From Mauremys mutica (taxonomy: Eukaryota; Chordata; Testudines; Geoemydidae), in assembly GCF_020497125.1 (NCBI RefSeq), contig NC_059073.1:9445225-9509224 (forward strand): a stretch of 64,000 nucleotides of DNA. Direction: 5' to 3'. The notes beneath the pieces are model-generated. The model was not told the origin of the DNA. It did no database searches and was given only the letters and a program-made list of their open reading frames with translations. The position numbers and the translations under genes were made by a program. This document shows, piece by piece, positions 11,713-26,448 of this stretch. Numbering within the stretch: position 1 is the first letter of the stretch; each line of letters starts with the position of its first letter.

Positions 11713-12249
11713 CTAAAGGAGAATGAAAGGGGCATGAGAGAGAGGACAGCTGGATGTGGACAAAGGTGATCCAGTGGATATATTGTACTTGGACTTTCAG
11801 AAAGCCTTTGACAAGGTCCACACTAAAGGCTCTTAAGAAAAGTAAGCAGTCATGGGATCAGAAGGAAGGTCCTTTCACTAACTGGTTGAAAGATAGAAAG
11901 GGTAGGAATAAATGGTCAGTTTTCACAGTGGAGAGGGGTAAAAAGTGAGGTCCCTCAAGGATCTGTACTGTGTTGTTCAACATATTCATAAATGATCTGG
12001 AAAAGGGGTGGGAAACAGTGGGGTGACAAAGTTTGAAGGCGATACTAAATTACTCCAGAATAAAGCTGTCTGTGAAGAGTTACAAAGGGATCTCACAAAA
12101 CTGCGTCACTGGGCAACAAAATGGCAGATGAAATTCAGTATTAAGTCTCCTCCTCATATAACACATCCTGGTCCGCTCCAGGTCCGAGAAGACCAAGAAC
12201 TCCATGAGTTTAAGTTGACTCCACAGGCAGAGCGTGTCGTTCTCCTTAC
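11713..12249 (-). other. ADGRB1: ADGRB1 intron, 537 bp, mostly CR1-derived
   Basis: This is the shortest intron in the window. It splits the two HormR exons. About 390 of its 537 bases are a plus-strand CR1 reverse-transcriptase fragment, leaving roughly 45 bp next to the acceptor and 100 bp next to the donor. Confidence 0.9.
11757..12150 (+). mobile_element. CR1 LINE reverse-transcriptase fragment
   Basis: Translated pieces in several frames match CR1 reverse transcriptase: [13 protein letters not shown] (palm motif), NWLKDRKG, VPQGSVL, and KFEGDTKLLQ followed by [19 protein letters not shown]. The catalytic FADD motif appears as FEGD, and there is a stop and frame change after VPQGSVL, so the copy is dead. 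It runs antisense to ADGRB1 and fills most of the small HormR intron. Confidence 0.9.
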
Positions 12250-12351
12250 CGGTGGCATTGCGAGGACACCGGACAGCCGCAGCGTCTCCGGCAGGCGTTT
12301 CCTTCCAAACCACGGAAGCAAAGTTATCTTCATCGCATATTTCATGGGGCT
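12250..12351 (-). CDS. ADGRB1: ADGRB1 exon: HormR domain, first half
   Basis: This 102-bp exon has phase 1 at both ends, acceptor TGTCCTTTACAG and donor GTAAGG. It encodes [20 protein letters not shown] and then [11 protein letters not shown]. Cys and Trp residues in the spacing C-x(10)-W-x(13)-C are typical of the hormone-receptor-like domain found between the TSRs and GAIN in BAI proteins. RNAT holds an N-glycosylation sequon. The domain is completed on the next exon, only 537 bp away. A plus-strand open frame crossing this exon (12008-12571) begins in a CR1 LINE and is antisense here, so it is not a gene. Confidence 0.96.
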
Positions 12352-12484
12352 CTGTAAAGGACAAAGGCACTGGGTTGGCCACACCACCAGCTGCTCAGCC
12401 TGGGCAGGATGGGAAGAAAGGAAGGGGGGACGTAGCAGAGAGGGGGAAGAGAAAAGGGAGAAGCAGAGAAAGGACCTGACAGTG

Positions 12485-12650
12485 GAGGAAAGCGCGCTGT
12501 GTAGAGAGCCAGCAGCTCCTGAGATTAAATCGCAGCTGCCTCATCGCTTGGCCTTGGGCAAAGCCACCTGACCTCTCTGTAGCTCGCGTTGCCTATCCGA
12601 AAACTGAGCCTTGATCCCCTGTGAGGGTTAATTAACTAGTGCCCACCTAA
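12485..12650 (+). repeat. MIR-like SINE
   Basis: Forward MIR pattern: TTGGCCTTGGGCAAAGCCAC, CTGACCTCTCTGTAG, then a stretch like the first-tetranucleotide region reading CCGAAAACTGAGCC. Confidence 0.6.
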
Positions 12651-14194
12651 GGTGAATGCAAAGTGTGCTTCGTGCATCCCCTACTCTGTGGCAGCTGCGT
12701 GTGCTAGGCTCACATTGTAGGGATCTGGGGTTTCGGTGGCAAAGGACCCATGCCTAGGAGGCATTACATCTGTCCTAGGTTTTTTATGTTTAAAACACTA
12801 CTATGTCGAACTGCAGCATCCTAGAGGGGGAGAACAGGAAAGACTGGAAGGGGAAAGGGGAGGAAAGAAAGGGAGAGGAGACACAGCTAGACAGAAACCA
12901 AGTTGAACCCGGACCACCTAGAGAGCCCCCTCAAGCCCTGCATAGGCAGCTATTCTCCTTGGGGCACTGGGTATCGGATGCTTACGTTGCCAGGCAAACG
13001 TGGACAAGCAGAGAGTGTAAGTACCACCCCATAATGCCGAGAAGCTGGGTTTCCATCAGCTGCTCATACGAAACGACCGCCACAGAGCCCAGCAGGCTGC
13101 TGCCATGTTTAAATGCTGCGGCTGCTCCCGGCACCAGCGCAAAGCACCCTGTGCAGCGGTTACGCCAACCTCCGGCCTCAGCTGGGTCTAACGGACGCAG
13201 GCTTGGGAGGAAAGGGGCGGCTGCAAAGTGGGGTGAAGCTGGGTCAGCCCCCAGAGGGAGTCAAAATGGCCAACGTGCTTTCAGCGAGTTGGAAGCACAT
13301 CTACTACGTGAGTGATGGTTTATGTGGGAAAAGATTACTTATGGTACATAAACCTGTGGAAGCTGTGAATCTGGTATTAAAACGATTTATACTCCTTGGG
13401 GTGGTTTGCAATTACATTTTCTATTTATTGTGCATGTAAAACTACCCATAAACAAGGAGGCTGCTTGCACGGCTGTTCCCATCCAGGCCTGGCAGTTGCC
13501 AAGCCAATGCCAGTCATTGACCGGGCTCGGCAGCTGTTCACCGCGCTCTCCTCCCATGCCGGGAAGCACTGCTGGTGCCAGCGTTCAGTGGCGCCAGTAG
13601 AGGTGTGCCAAGGGCACAATCAGCCAAGCTGTGGGGGAGGGTGGCAGTAGCTGCAGATGACTGAAATAAATATATGTCCTAGGTCCTGCGTTTTACTGTG
13701 TGCTCTGGGGAGTTAGTGGAGCATGCCCGGCCTGCAGCCCCCAAGTGCATCTTCAGCAGAGGGAGCGCTCGCAAGTCCTACATGGGGCATGACTGGGGGT
13801 ATGGAATACCTCGGGGCTCCACGGCTGGGTTGGGTGTGTCCCTCTCCCCAGGTGCTGCTTTGGAACTGACTGCAAGACGCTTCTGGGTGGGAGGCAGGGC
13901 TGTGAATGCAAAGACGGGGCTGGAGCCAGAATTCTGTATCTGACAAATCTTTGAGCGTGGGGCGGCTCGGCTCCAGATCTTGTGGGTAACACCTATGTCT
14001 ATAAAGGCCCCAGAAAGGAAGAGCGATCCACGTGTACCCAGTTCAGAATGGAATCTACATCCAAATCCATCTGTATCTGAAACGCAGCTCCCCCGTCCCC
14101 ATGCTTCCTGGAAGACCACGACCAACCACTAGCCATGACAGTCGTTCATAAAGAGCTCTCATCCCATTCCTTTTAATTGTCTACTGTTCCTGTC

Positions 14195-14490
14195 AGAGGT
14201 ATTCCAGTAGCACCTGAAGGCCCACACTGAGATCGGGCCTGCATTGTGCTAGGCACAACAAGAAACAGAATCTAATAGAAATAGCGTCTGCCCCACAGAA
14301 CTTACAATCTACATACACAAGACAGACAGCGGGGTGGGGGGGGCAAGGGTGTATTACTCGCCCTGTTTTACTGAAGAGTGCCTGAAGCACAGAGAGATTA
14401 GGTGACTTGCCCACATTACACTGTGGCAGAGCTGTTAATTTGAGCCCAGATCTCCTGAGTCCCAGCCCAGTGCCTTAGCCACAAACCCAT
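14195..14490 (-). repeat. MIR-like SINE with reptile-type 3' part
   Basis: AGAGAGATTAGGTGACTTGC followed by CCACATTACACTGTGGCAG is the reversed MIR core. The upstream part (GGGCCTGCATTGTGCTAGGC, ACTTACAATCTACATA) is the segment repeated in other copies of this window. Confidence 0.75.
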
Positions 14491-15344
14491 CCCGCCGCTC
14501 TGCTTCCCTCAGTGTTTCAAAGGAGAATTATGGAGAGTTGCTAGCATTCTTTGTTGCAAAGTGACCGAGCTGCAGGAGCAAGGGGGAAGGGGACGGGGAA
14601 GGGTTAAGGAGAATGGCTCCCCCACTCCAACCCCTTCACTCTCTCTCCCTAATGCCAACCCTCCAATGCTTTCTTTTCACTCCTGCTTGTGACTGCCCTC
14701 TCCAGGAAGCGCTATGTGATTCCATGCATCAGGGATGCTCCTTAGAAAGGCCTGGTATTGCCTGGCATTGTCTTGCCGACAAGCGCAGGAGTGATTCCCA
14801 GGCCAGGAGGGAATCAGCTGATCACTGTCATTTTTAATATCGCTTTGTAACAAAATCCTTTTTACTCTAGGAAGCGAGTTGCACTGGGAGATTTTAATAT
14901 CGAATCCAATTAAGCTCAATCCTTCCGTTAAAACAAAATCATGTTGGTATTTGAGATTTCCTTGAGAACAAATCAAGGAGGTTTATTTGTAGCCATTGTC
15001 TTGCCGAGTCCCCCTTGCCCTCTCTCCTGCCCGCACCACCCACCCCCCTCCAAAAAATAATTACAACAGGCTCCTTTGATGTGAAACACCCGCACTGCTG
15101 AGATGTGCCTCCTTTTGTATATGATAGCACAGCTCCAAGCCCCTACCAAAATTAACAAAATGTCTTGGTTTGCTCCAGATCCTCACCCAGCGTAAATCAA
15201 AGGTAAAGTCCGTAAAGCTGAGGATCTGGCCCAATTTTTTCCTATGGTCGGGGAATGCTGTTGGCTGAATTAGAAGAGAATCCGGGCGGGGGCGGGAGCA
15301 ATCGCTGAAGTTGGGGGACACCTTCATGCTACCGTTTGGGTCTT

Positions 15345-15690
15345 TTCCCCTTCGATTCACAGAGACCTTTGTGATCATCTGCTCTGACCTCCTGTATAGC
15401 ACAGGCCATCGCACCTCCCCACTGATCCCTGCATCCAGCCCAATAGTTTCTGGTTCGGCTAGAGTGCGTCTTTTCAAGAGACACCCAGTCTCGAGTTAAA
15501 GACTCCAGTGAGGGAGAAGTCACCACATCCCTTGGTAATCTGTTCAGATCATTAAACCCCCTCATTATTCAAAACTCTGTATCGTATCAAAAGGAACCAA
15601 TGCAACTCTCTAGTCTGATCTCCTGTACAACACAGGCCGGGGAATTTCCACCAGAGATTTCCCCAGAACGGGCTCTAAAAGTGGCCTGCA
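15345..15690 (-). mobile_element. CR1 LINE 3' fragment, reverse orientation
   Basis: TGATCATCTGCTCTGACCTC, CTGTATAGCACAGGCC and GGAGAAGTCACCACATCCCT correspond to the reversed 3' UTR and C-terminal coding end of CR1. A second short piece (TCTGATCTCCTGTACAACAC) follows at 15613. Confidence 0.75.
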
Positions 15691-16326
15691 AAGGAAACTA
15701 AACATTGCTTTTGAGCCCTTTAACTATTTGCTTCTGCTTGTGTTTCACATTAGAAACCCAGGTTTTGTCTGCCCTGCAAAACTCTACAGCCCTGACCTCA
15801 CTAAGGTTTTTCAGCCCCATAATTTGCAGCAGGTTCTTCTCCCCAGGCAATAGCACCAGCGGGAGCTATAGGTTAGGCAGGACTCAGAGAGACTCAGCCA
15901 GCACTGTGCTGTCTAACACTGCTCTGGGTAGTGCATCGGCATGTGAGTACTCCAGTGGCTAGTGTCCCAGTGGGGGTAGCGTGAACATGACAGAGCATCT
16001 GTACTGCTTTTGCTGGGTACTCACACACCAGTTCTTTGCCTCTCTATAAATCATCAGCTGCCTGTCTCCAACCACATACCAGCCAAGAAGCACTGAGCAT
16101 ATCCATCCACCCACAGAAGGCCCAATCGTACCCGTTGAAATCAGGAAGACCCTCACGATTGGCTTGGATAGGTGTTGGACCAAGCCCCACCAGCAGGCTT
16201 GTGTTATGCAGAAGGCTGGACCAGAGGTCTCTCCTGGTATTAAACTCTGACTCATACAAGCAGCAGGCCCCCCACAGTCTGTGCTACCGGTCTGAACAGA
16301 AAGCAGGAAGAGTGTGAGATACGTAC

Positions 16327-16491
16327 CAGGACACTTCTTGTCATTACACTGCTTATACTCCTCCTTGGGCCCCTGACAAGAGTCTCCGCCGAAGAAGGGG
16401 CCGTAGCACACACGGTCGCGTCTCTGTGTCCCGCCCCCGCATGAGGTCGTACAGCTCCCCCACGGCCCCCACGCCTGCCACTTTCCGTCCA
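16327..16491 (-). CDS. ADGRB1: ADGRB1 exon: thrombospondin type 1 repeat 5
   Basis: This 165-bp exon has phase 1 at both ends, with a strong acceptor (GCTCTCCTGCAG) and donor GTACGT. It reads [20 protein letters not shown] and ends CNDKKCP, with six cysteines. WQAW and CTTSCGGG are the C-mannosylation and O-fucosylation motifs. It is the last TSR before the HormR domain; the terminal G joins AG of the next exon to give Glu (CPEPHE), as in other BAI1 proteins. It is the fourth consecutive TSR exon of exactly 165 bp, the mark of tandem exon duplication early in the family's history. Confidence 0.97.
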
Positions 16492-17465
16492 CTGCAGGAG
16501 AGCAAACGAGGAAAGAAAAGTTCCTGAGCAACACGAGGCAGCTGATCCTCAAGGTAAACACTGGACATACGGTTTGCAGCGATATGGCTGGATGTTAGGT
16601 GATGGCTTCCTGCCTGGAAAAGGCTCTAACACTAGTTAAAAGGAGGAGGAGAAGGTGCGTGGGAGTGATCTAACAGTCCATATCTCGATTGCTTTTGCAC
16701 ATTGATGGCCTAACTCTGATCTCACGTGCATGGGGCAATTCAGGAGCAGACTCCTTGTAGTCAACCGTGCAAAGTGTGCGGGGGATCAAAATCACGCCTG
16801 AAAACTGGGGATTGCTTTAAAATGATTTTAGTTGTGGTGGATGAAGTTTGAACCCTGCAGACTGGGGGCTTTTTGAAACAGAATTTTAGAATGGAGCAAG
16901 CTGGAATGTAAATCGATCGCCCACTAGCGCGCTGCGCACTCGCTGGCTGTGCGGACCTGGCTACAGCGCGCTTCAAGTTCCCTGGTGCACTTTGGCCTAT
17001 TGCTGTTTGAAGCAGGAGTACGTCAAAGCATCCTGAGGAATTTTTCATGCATGGTAGCAAGGGCCACACTGCCAGTTAATACGTGCCACATTCATGCACT
17101 GTACATTTGCACCCCAGCTTGCTGTGCACAAACTCTCCATCTCCCTGAAATCGTAGCCTTATGCCCAGAGTAAATAGTACAACATGTTCTGCTCCAGTGC
17201 AAGCTTCTCCTTACGTCTCCCCTCCCCACCTCAGCCCAGCCTGGAAGGACCTTAGGACAGTTCAGTCTCCACGGCCCAATCGCTCCTTGGATTCTCTCCT
17301 AAAACTGCTACTAAGGATGACGTTCAGGCGTCTCCCTGCAGACACTTGTCTGGTAGGAACCAGGCTCAGGCCATCAGCTCAGTTCAAATCAGCTACCAAA
17401 GAGCAGCATTAATTCACTTCTGATCCTGGGCTGCTGACCCCTAACCCATTTTTCATCTCTTCAAT

Positions 17466-18210
17466 GTGCAGCGGTTGTCAAAAAAGCTAACAGCATGTTA
17501 GGAACCATTAGAAAAGGGATAGATAATAAGACAGAAAATATCATAATGCCACTATATAAAGCCAAGGTACGCCCACACCTTAAATACTGCGGGCAGGCCT
17601 GGTTGACCCATCGCAAAACAAAAGATATATTAGAATTGGAAAAGGTACAGAGAAGGGTAACAAGAATGATTCGGGGTATGGAACAGCTTCCATCTGAGGA
17701 GAAAGTAAAAAGACTGGGACTATTCAGCTTGGAAAAGAGACGACTAAGAGGGGATATGATAGAAGTCAATAAAATCACGAATGGTGTGGAGACAGTGAAT
17801 AGAGAAGCGTTGTTTACTCCTTTAGGTAACACAGGAATCAGGGTCACCCGACGACATTAATAGGTAGCAGGTTTAAAACAAACAGAAGGAAGTATTTCTT
17901 CACACAATGCACAGTCAAGCTGTGGAACTCTTTGCCAGGGGATGTTGTGAAGGCCAAAAGTATAACTGGGTTAAAAAGAGAATTAGATAAGTTCATGGTC
18001 CATCAATGACTGTTAACCAAGATGGTCAGAGACACAACCACATGCTCTGAGTACCCTAAAGCCTCTGACTGCCAGAAGCTGGGGCTGAATGACATGGGAT
18101 GGATCACTTGATAAATTGCTCTGTTCTGTCCATTCTCTCTGAAGCATCTATCACCAGCCACTGTCGGAAGACAGATATTGGGTTAGATGGACCATTGGTT
18201 TTTATTTCCA
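17466..18210 (+). mobile_element. CR1 LINE 3' part with ORF2 C-terminus
   Basis: An open frame of 121 codons (17495-17860) reads MLGTIRKGIDNKTENIIMPL, then RPHLKYCGQAW, LEKVQRR and LGLFSLEKRRLRGDMIEV, the conserved C-terminal end of CR1 ORF2. A frame change follows, then KYFFTQ and LWNSLPGDVV in another frame, then the 3' UTR (GATGGACCATTGG). It is 5'-truncated and inactive. Confidence 0.93.
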
Positions 18211-18679
18211 GTCATCTGAGACATCCAGGCCTCCTGACTCATCTCACTCTGGGATAAGATTTTGGGGTCTGACTGTGGAAGCTCTGAATATAGACAGGGA
18301 CCCATATAAATGTCTCTCTAATTTATTATATTAACATTTAATAACCAAAGTCTATCGCTTCAGTGTTATTGCCCACTTTGGGCTTCATTTTGAGTGAAAT
18401 TCACTCTTGTGCAAGAAGCTACTTCAAGGCCCACGCACCGTGTAAGTGCAGCACAAGCCCCCAAGAACTTAAATTGGCCAAACTCTTTCTTGGAACCAGT
18501 CACCTGTTTTTACATTCCAGGACTCATATGTACGTTTAACTGTCTTTTCTCAATGCGTATGGTTGTTTCACATGCCTTGGAAATGGGATTTGCAAGCGCT
18601 CTGAGAAATGGACTGTAAGGTTGTCTAGTTTCAGTGTAACTTCTCCGAGTGCCTCTGCACCCTCTATGGACATGCTGCT

Positions 18680-18890
18680 TCGTAGCTCACTTCTTACTAT
18701 TAATAATGGCATTTAACATCTTCAAAGCACTGTACAACTGCTAATTAATCCTCCCAACACGTCTGTGGAATATCCTCTTCATGTCACAGATGGGGAATAG
18801 TGCGTTGTCTGCGGCCATGCAGCAGCTCAGTAACAGAACGAGAGCTAAGACCCAGGAGTCCTGATTCCTAATTCGAATCACATTTTAGCA
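18680..18890 (-). repeat. MIR-like SINE, degraded
   Basis: CTTCAAAGCACTGTACAACTG, CACAGATGGGGAATAGTG and AGACCCAGGAGTCCTGATTC fit the reversed MIR layout. Confidence 0.6.
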
Positions 18891-19349
18891 AATCACTTAT
18901 GACGCCTATTTTAACAGGATACTGGGAGGTGAGGGATTACTTTTCTTCTTTCCTTAGCTGAGGAAGGACACCATTATCACCAAACATGTGGTGTGACACA
19001 ACCTCTAGCCCTTTTCTACACCAATGTCAACTGCACCTGCAGCTTGGGCCATGTCCCCACGACACTCAAAACCATGCTAGCAACAATGATGATAACAGAA
19101 GCTCAGCGACTAAAAAAAGATGAGGCCTAAACAGCAGGGCCTATTGGTCTCAGTGTAGGGAAGGCCAATGCCCTGTCTAAGCACTGCTTTGTGAGTGTGG
19201 TGTTCTGCTGCTAGAGAAAGTAGTCCCCCATGGACCTTCTGATAGTCTCTGTGGAACAGCACCACTTCAAAGCCCTCAGTTACCCCCACCTATCTAAAGG
19301 GTGACTTTGACCCTTTAGTGATGTGGAAGCCAGGCAGCTGGATTCTCTT

Positions 19350-19436
19350 TTGCCAGAAGCTGGGAATGGGTGACCGGGGATGGATCACTCAATGATTACC
19401 TGTTTTGTTCATTCTCTCTGGAGCATTTGCAAAGCC
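19350..19436 (+). mobile_element. CR1 LINE 3' UTR fragment
   Basis: TTGCCAGAAGCTGGGAATGG, GGGATGGATCACTCAATGAT and TTCATTCTCTCTGGAGCA match the 3' UTR that is also present at 18075-18150 and in reverse at 46270-46330. Confidence 0.8.
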
Positions 19437-19842
19437 CATTCCCTCAGAGAGCAGTGAAGTGCACCCAGGCTGGAAACAGCTGACTCCAGAGAGCCAGGGT
19501 AAGGCAGATGACTGAGACCCGCTGGTATCAGGCTTCTCTGACATGTGCGTCCGTTCTGGTTTATTTTCCTTTCTGAAATGGCCTGTCCTAGGACCTATCC
19601 CCCATGACGTAAAGTCAGGGTGGTTATACCTAACCATGAAGGGCTGGTCACAACGACCTAGAAGCCCCGGATCTTGCTCCCCAACCAGCCTCACAGCCTA
19701 CTCACGGTGAATGTTCAAATGTGTAAATACTGTCAGTTTCAACCATAACTGGATGAGGAAACAACTAACATATAATAGGACGAGTGTGAAAATGCCATAG
19801 AGATGTGGAAAGAATTCCATAGCAGAGATTTAATGGATAAGA

Positions 19843-19963
19843 GGGTAATTTTTTCAAAAGCACCTAAGTCACTTTGGAGTCTAAGTCCCGTTGACTTTCA
19901 GTGAGATTTCAGTTCCTAAGTCATTTGAGAAATGGGACTTAGGTACTTTTGAAAACATTACCC
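19843..19963. repeat. 121-bp palindromic MITE-like element
   Basis: The left arm starts GGGTAATTTTTTCAAAAGCA and the right arm ends TACTTTTGAAAACATTACCC. The inner arms (CACCTAAGTCAC, GACTTAGGTAC) also pair, meeting near GTTGACTTTCAGTGA. Fragments with the same TTTTCAAAAG/CTTTTGAAAA ends occur near 41190, 41570 and 55445, so it is a dispersed family. Confidence 0.85.
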
Positions 19964-20491
19964 GATGACTATATTATTTCGACAGGAGATAAATGAGAAG
20001 TTCACAACTCAAAGACAATAATCAGAGTCTCCTTGGCTACCCTTCTTCTTAATGTTAGAATAAGGAGAGACCAGTGAAACTGAAAGGCAATCAGTTGGAA
20101 ATATTGGTTTAAACAGCCCTTAATTAACCTGTGGAACTGCTGGACACAAGATGTTACTGAGGCCAACTGCTTAGCAGTATTCCAAAAAGGATTAGAAAAT
20201 TATATGAATAATACAGACATCCACATGTGCATGAGATAAGATCAAACAATTATAAGAGATATACACCATCATTCTTCATGTCATATGGCACCCACTGACC
20301 TGAGGTTAGGAAAATACTTTCCCAATGGTCAGGTTATTCTACTATTGTCCACTATGGGGTTTCTTGCACCTTCCGCTGGAGTATCTGGTCCTGATAGGGT
20401 ACTGGAGTAGATGGATCGATGGTAATGATAGATGGACCAATGGGGGAAACTGTGCTATTTTTCTTCAAAGGAAATAAAGGGGCATTTGTCA

Positions 20492-24272
<3,781 letters not shown>

Positions 24273-24437
24273 CTGGGCAAAGTGCAATGTTGCAGAACTT
24301 AGTTTGTTTTTCAGGTCCCTCGCAGGGGTTTCCACCAAACTGAGGGGGTTTGCAGGTGCGGGTCCGATCCCTGTACCCCCGCCCACACGTTGAGGAGCAC
24401 AGACTCCACGGAGACCACTCGTCCCAAGTGCCATGCA
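24273..24437 (-). CDS. ADGRB1: ADGRB1 exon: thrombospondin type 1 repeat 3
   Basis: This 165-bp exon has phase 1 at both ends, with a strong acceptor (CTTTTATTTCAG) and donor GTAAGG. The G left by the previous exon plus TG gives Val, so the repeat reads [20 protein letters not shown], then an RTRTC core and CNIALCP at the end. Six cysteines are present. WDEW and WSPW are C-mannosylation contexts and CSSTCGRG is a full O-fucosylation motif. The [19 protein letters not shown] segment is strongly BAI1-like. It follows TSR2 by an intron of only 1.85 kb. Confidence 0.97.
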
Positions 24438-26283
24438 CTGAAATAAAAGCAGAGGGAATAAACATCCCATCCTAGGGAGTCTTAGATAGCTAGAGAATCA
24501 TTACATGGAACATGGTATCTTGCCCATAGTAAGAAACCCATTAGAAACCAGCATGGGAAGGACCAAAACAAATCAGCCAGGAATGTGCAGAGGAGAACTG
24601 CATGGAACATTTCATGAATTGCCACCAAATGGCTCTTCACTAGTTTCACAAATGTGAAAAATCCTGACACGCTTTTCACTGACCCCCCCTCCCTCTTCAC
24701 ATTTTTGCTGGGGGAAAAAGGCCTTTTTGAGCAGCAGAAATACACTTTCAGAAAGAGAAAACCTTGTTGAAATCTGGACAGCTCCAATGTCAAAGGCACA
24801 AAACGCAACACCTCTGCTAATGCTACTTTACCCAATGCTTTCTCTTTTATCTCTAAACCTCCACAAGGCATCAGCCTTTTAGAAAGTCGCAGCAATGTCA
24901 GGAGGCAGACATCTAAGTGCTAATGCATCATTCAGCAGTGACGCCATCACAGGCAGAGCTAAAGAGATTTGGAATAGCTAGATGGGCTTGCAAAACTCCA
25001 GTGTTGTTATGGCTGTACAAGCATTGACTAGTTACCCCTGTTAACTGCTAGAATTAGACATCACAAGGTGCAGCATAGAGCTGATCAGAAACACTTTGAC
25101 AAAACCATTTTCCATTGGAAAATGTAGCTCGATGGAAACCAAACACTTTGCAAAATCAGATCAATTTTGCTTCAGAACAAAAAACAAATTCTGAAAATGT
25201 TCAAACAATCCCATTTCAATTTTCTGAATGAAACGTTCCGATTTTTTTACTTTGGAATGACTTTCTGTTTTTGAAAAAATATATAATATAATATACAATT
25301 TTAAAAAGTCAAATCAAACCCAAATGTTTTCAGAGATCCAAAACTATTTTTTTTCCAAAATTTCTTTCATGGACAATTTTTGGGTTCCATTCCAAATAGG
25401 AACAAGGACAGATTTCAAAATCTCAAAACCCTTTACGTAACAGACTTTTTATCCTCCACACAGGTCTCGTACAGCAGCTCTGTTTGGACAGCATCCAGGA
25501 ATTGGAAAGTTTATCCTAGCAGCCATTTGGGTTATAAATCAGGATAGCACAGTTTTAGGCTTCCCAGGATTGCTCGGTTGTAGAGCAATATAATCTAACC
25601 TAGCCAAGGTGGGTATGATACACTTGTCACCATAAAATCTAGGTTCCAAGTGCCCTAAGAGCAGTCCCGACCTCCTTTGTGGGTTTTTATCCTCTCCAGC
25701 TCAAGTTCTGGATCAAATAAGAAAGTTCAGAGGCCACTGCAAAAACAATCATACTAAAAAAAGAGGCAAGTGAACTTTTCCAAACCTCAGAATCCTGAGC
25801 AAAGATTCTGAGTGGTTCTTTACTGAATGGGATCGCATATCCCTAGCAGAGGGTTATCTCGTATGGGGAAAGAATATGTTAATTTCCAGTGGTGAATAAA
25901 CCAACATCCCCAGGAAACATGTTAAAGCCTATGTACGGTTCTGTGGCTTTCCACAGAAACCACCTGTGACCGTGGGATATGAGTAGAAGGCAATGCTGGG
26001 AAGCAGGGGAGGTGGGAGCAGGCAGAGCACAGGAGAGCGGCGGTTTCTCCATTATAAATTGCTACGTGAGAGCAGCATGGCTGCTTGGGAGACAGAGATT
26101 GCATCAGGCTGCAAACTCAGGGTCTTGGATCCTGAGCTGGGGAGCGCTCCTTGCCATTCGGATTTGGACAGCAGAGCAGTTCCTGGTAATGCGGGGAACA
26201 TCTGGTAAGCACAGTGTCGAGAGCCCAGATCCCGAGCGCCTCCTCCTTCCCCACAGTTTGTGCCCGTGGAGTTGGTGGCGCAC
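24438..26283 (-). other. ADGRB1: ADGRB1 intron, 1.8 kb
   Basis: The intron lies between TSR2 and TSR3. An AT-rich dispersed repeat lies at about 25080-25400. Nothing else is recognised. Confidence 0.85.
25080..25400. repeat. AT-rich dispersed repeat
   Basis: Runs such as TTTTCCATTGGAAAATG and CATTTCAATTTTCTGAATG are shared in style with 34165-34460 and 55825-56150. They look like copies of an AT-rich MITE-like family whose ends I cannot fix. Confidence 0.45.
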
Positions 26284-26448
26284 CTGGGCAGACGGCGGAG
26301 TTGTTGCACTGTCTCTGCTCCCGGAGAGGGCCGCTGCACTGCGTGCTGTAGGAAGACGACACACAGAACCTGGTCCTGGTCTGCCAGCCCTCCCCGCAGG
26401 TGGTCGAACACACGCTCCACGGGGACCACTCCTCTGCTGCAGGGTCAC
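26284..26448 (-). CDS. ADGRB1: ADGRB1 exon: thrombospondin type 1 repeat 2
   Basis: This 165-bp exon has phase 1 at both ends; the acceptor is CTGACAG, with a weak pyrimidine tract, and the donor is GTGCGC. It encodes [20 protein letters not shown] and continues to a CNNSAVCP end with six cysteines. The W-x-x-W motif (WSPW) and the O-fucosylation motif CSTTCGEG are present. NNS near the end is an N-glycosylation sequon. In this family TSRs bind extracellular and cell-surface ligands, including phosphatidylserine in BAI1, and are part of the releasable vasculostatin fragment. The sequence is close to mammalian BAI1 as I remember it. The acceptor context is the weakest of the TSR exons. Confidence 0.96.

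Larger units (their letters stand above)
12352..16326 (-). other. ADGRB1: ADGRB1 intron, 4.0 kb
   Basis: The intron lies between TSR5 and HormR. It holds MIR-like SINEs (12485-12650, 14195-14490) and a minus-strand CR1 fragment (15345-15690). The GC-richer part at 13080-13260 has an open plus-strand frame, but its composition and lack of family resemblance do not support a gene. The stretch 14830-15000 is AT-rich and looks unique. Confidence 0.85.

Noticed and set aside
12008..12571. 187-codon plus-strand ORF
   Set aside because: It starts in CR1 reverse transcriptase, then runs antisense through an ADGRB1 exon and into a MIR. It is a chance frame.
12803..13315. 170-codon plus-strand ORF with a GC-richer part, considered as a promoter or first exon
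   Set aside because: No CpG island, no initiator or conserved coding text, and the gene is on the other strand.
17495..17860. 121-codon ORF with LINE similarity
   Set aside because: It is kept as a CR1 fragment, not a gene: 5'-truncated and frame-broken directly afterwards.
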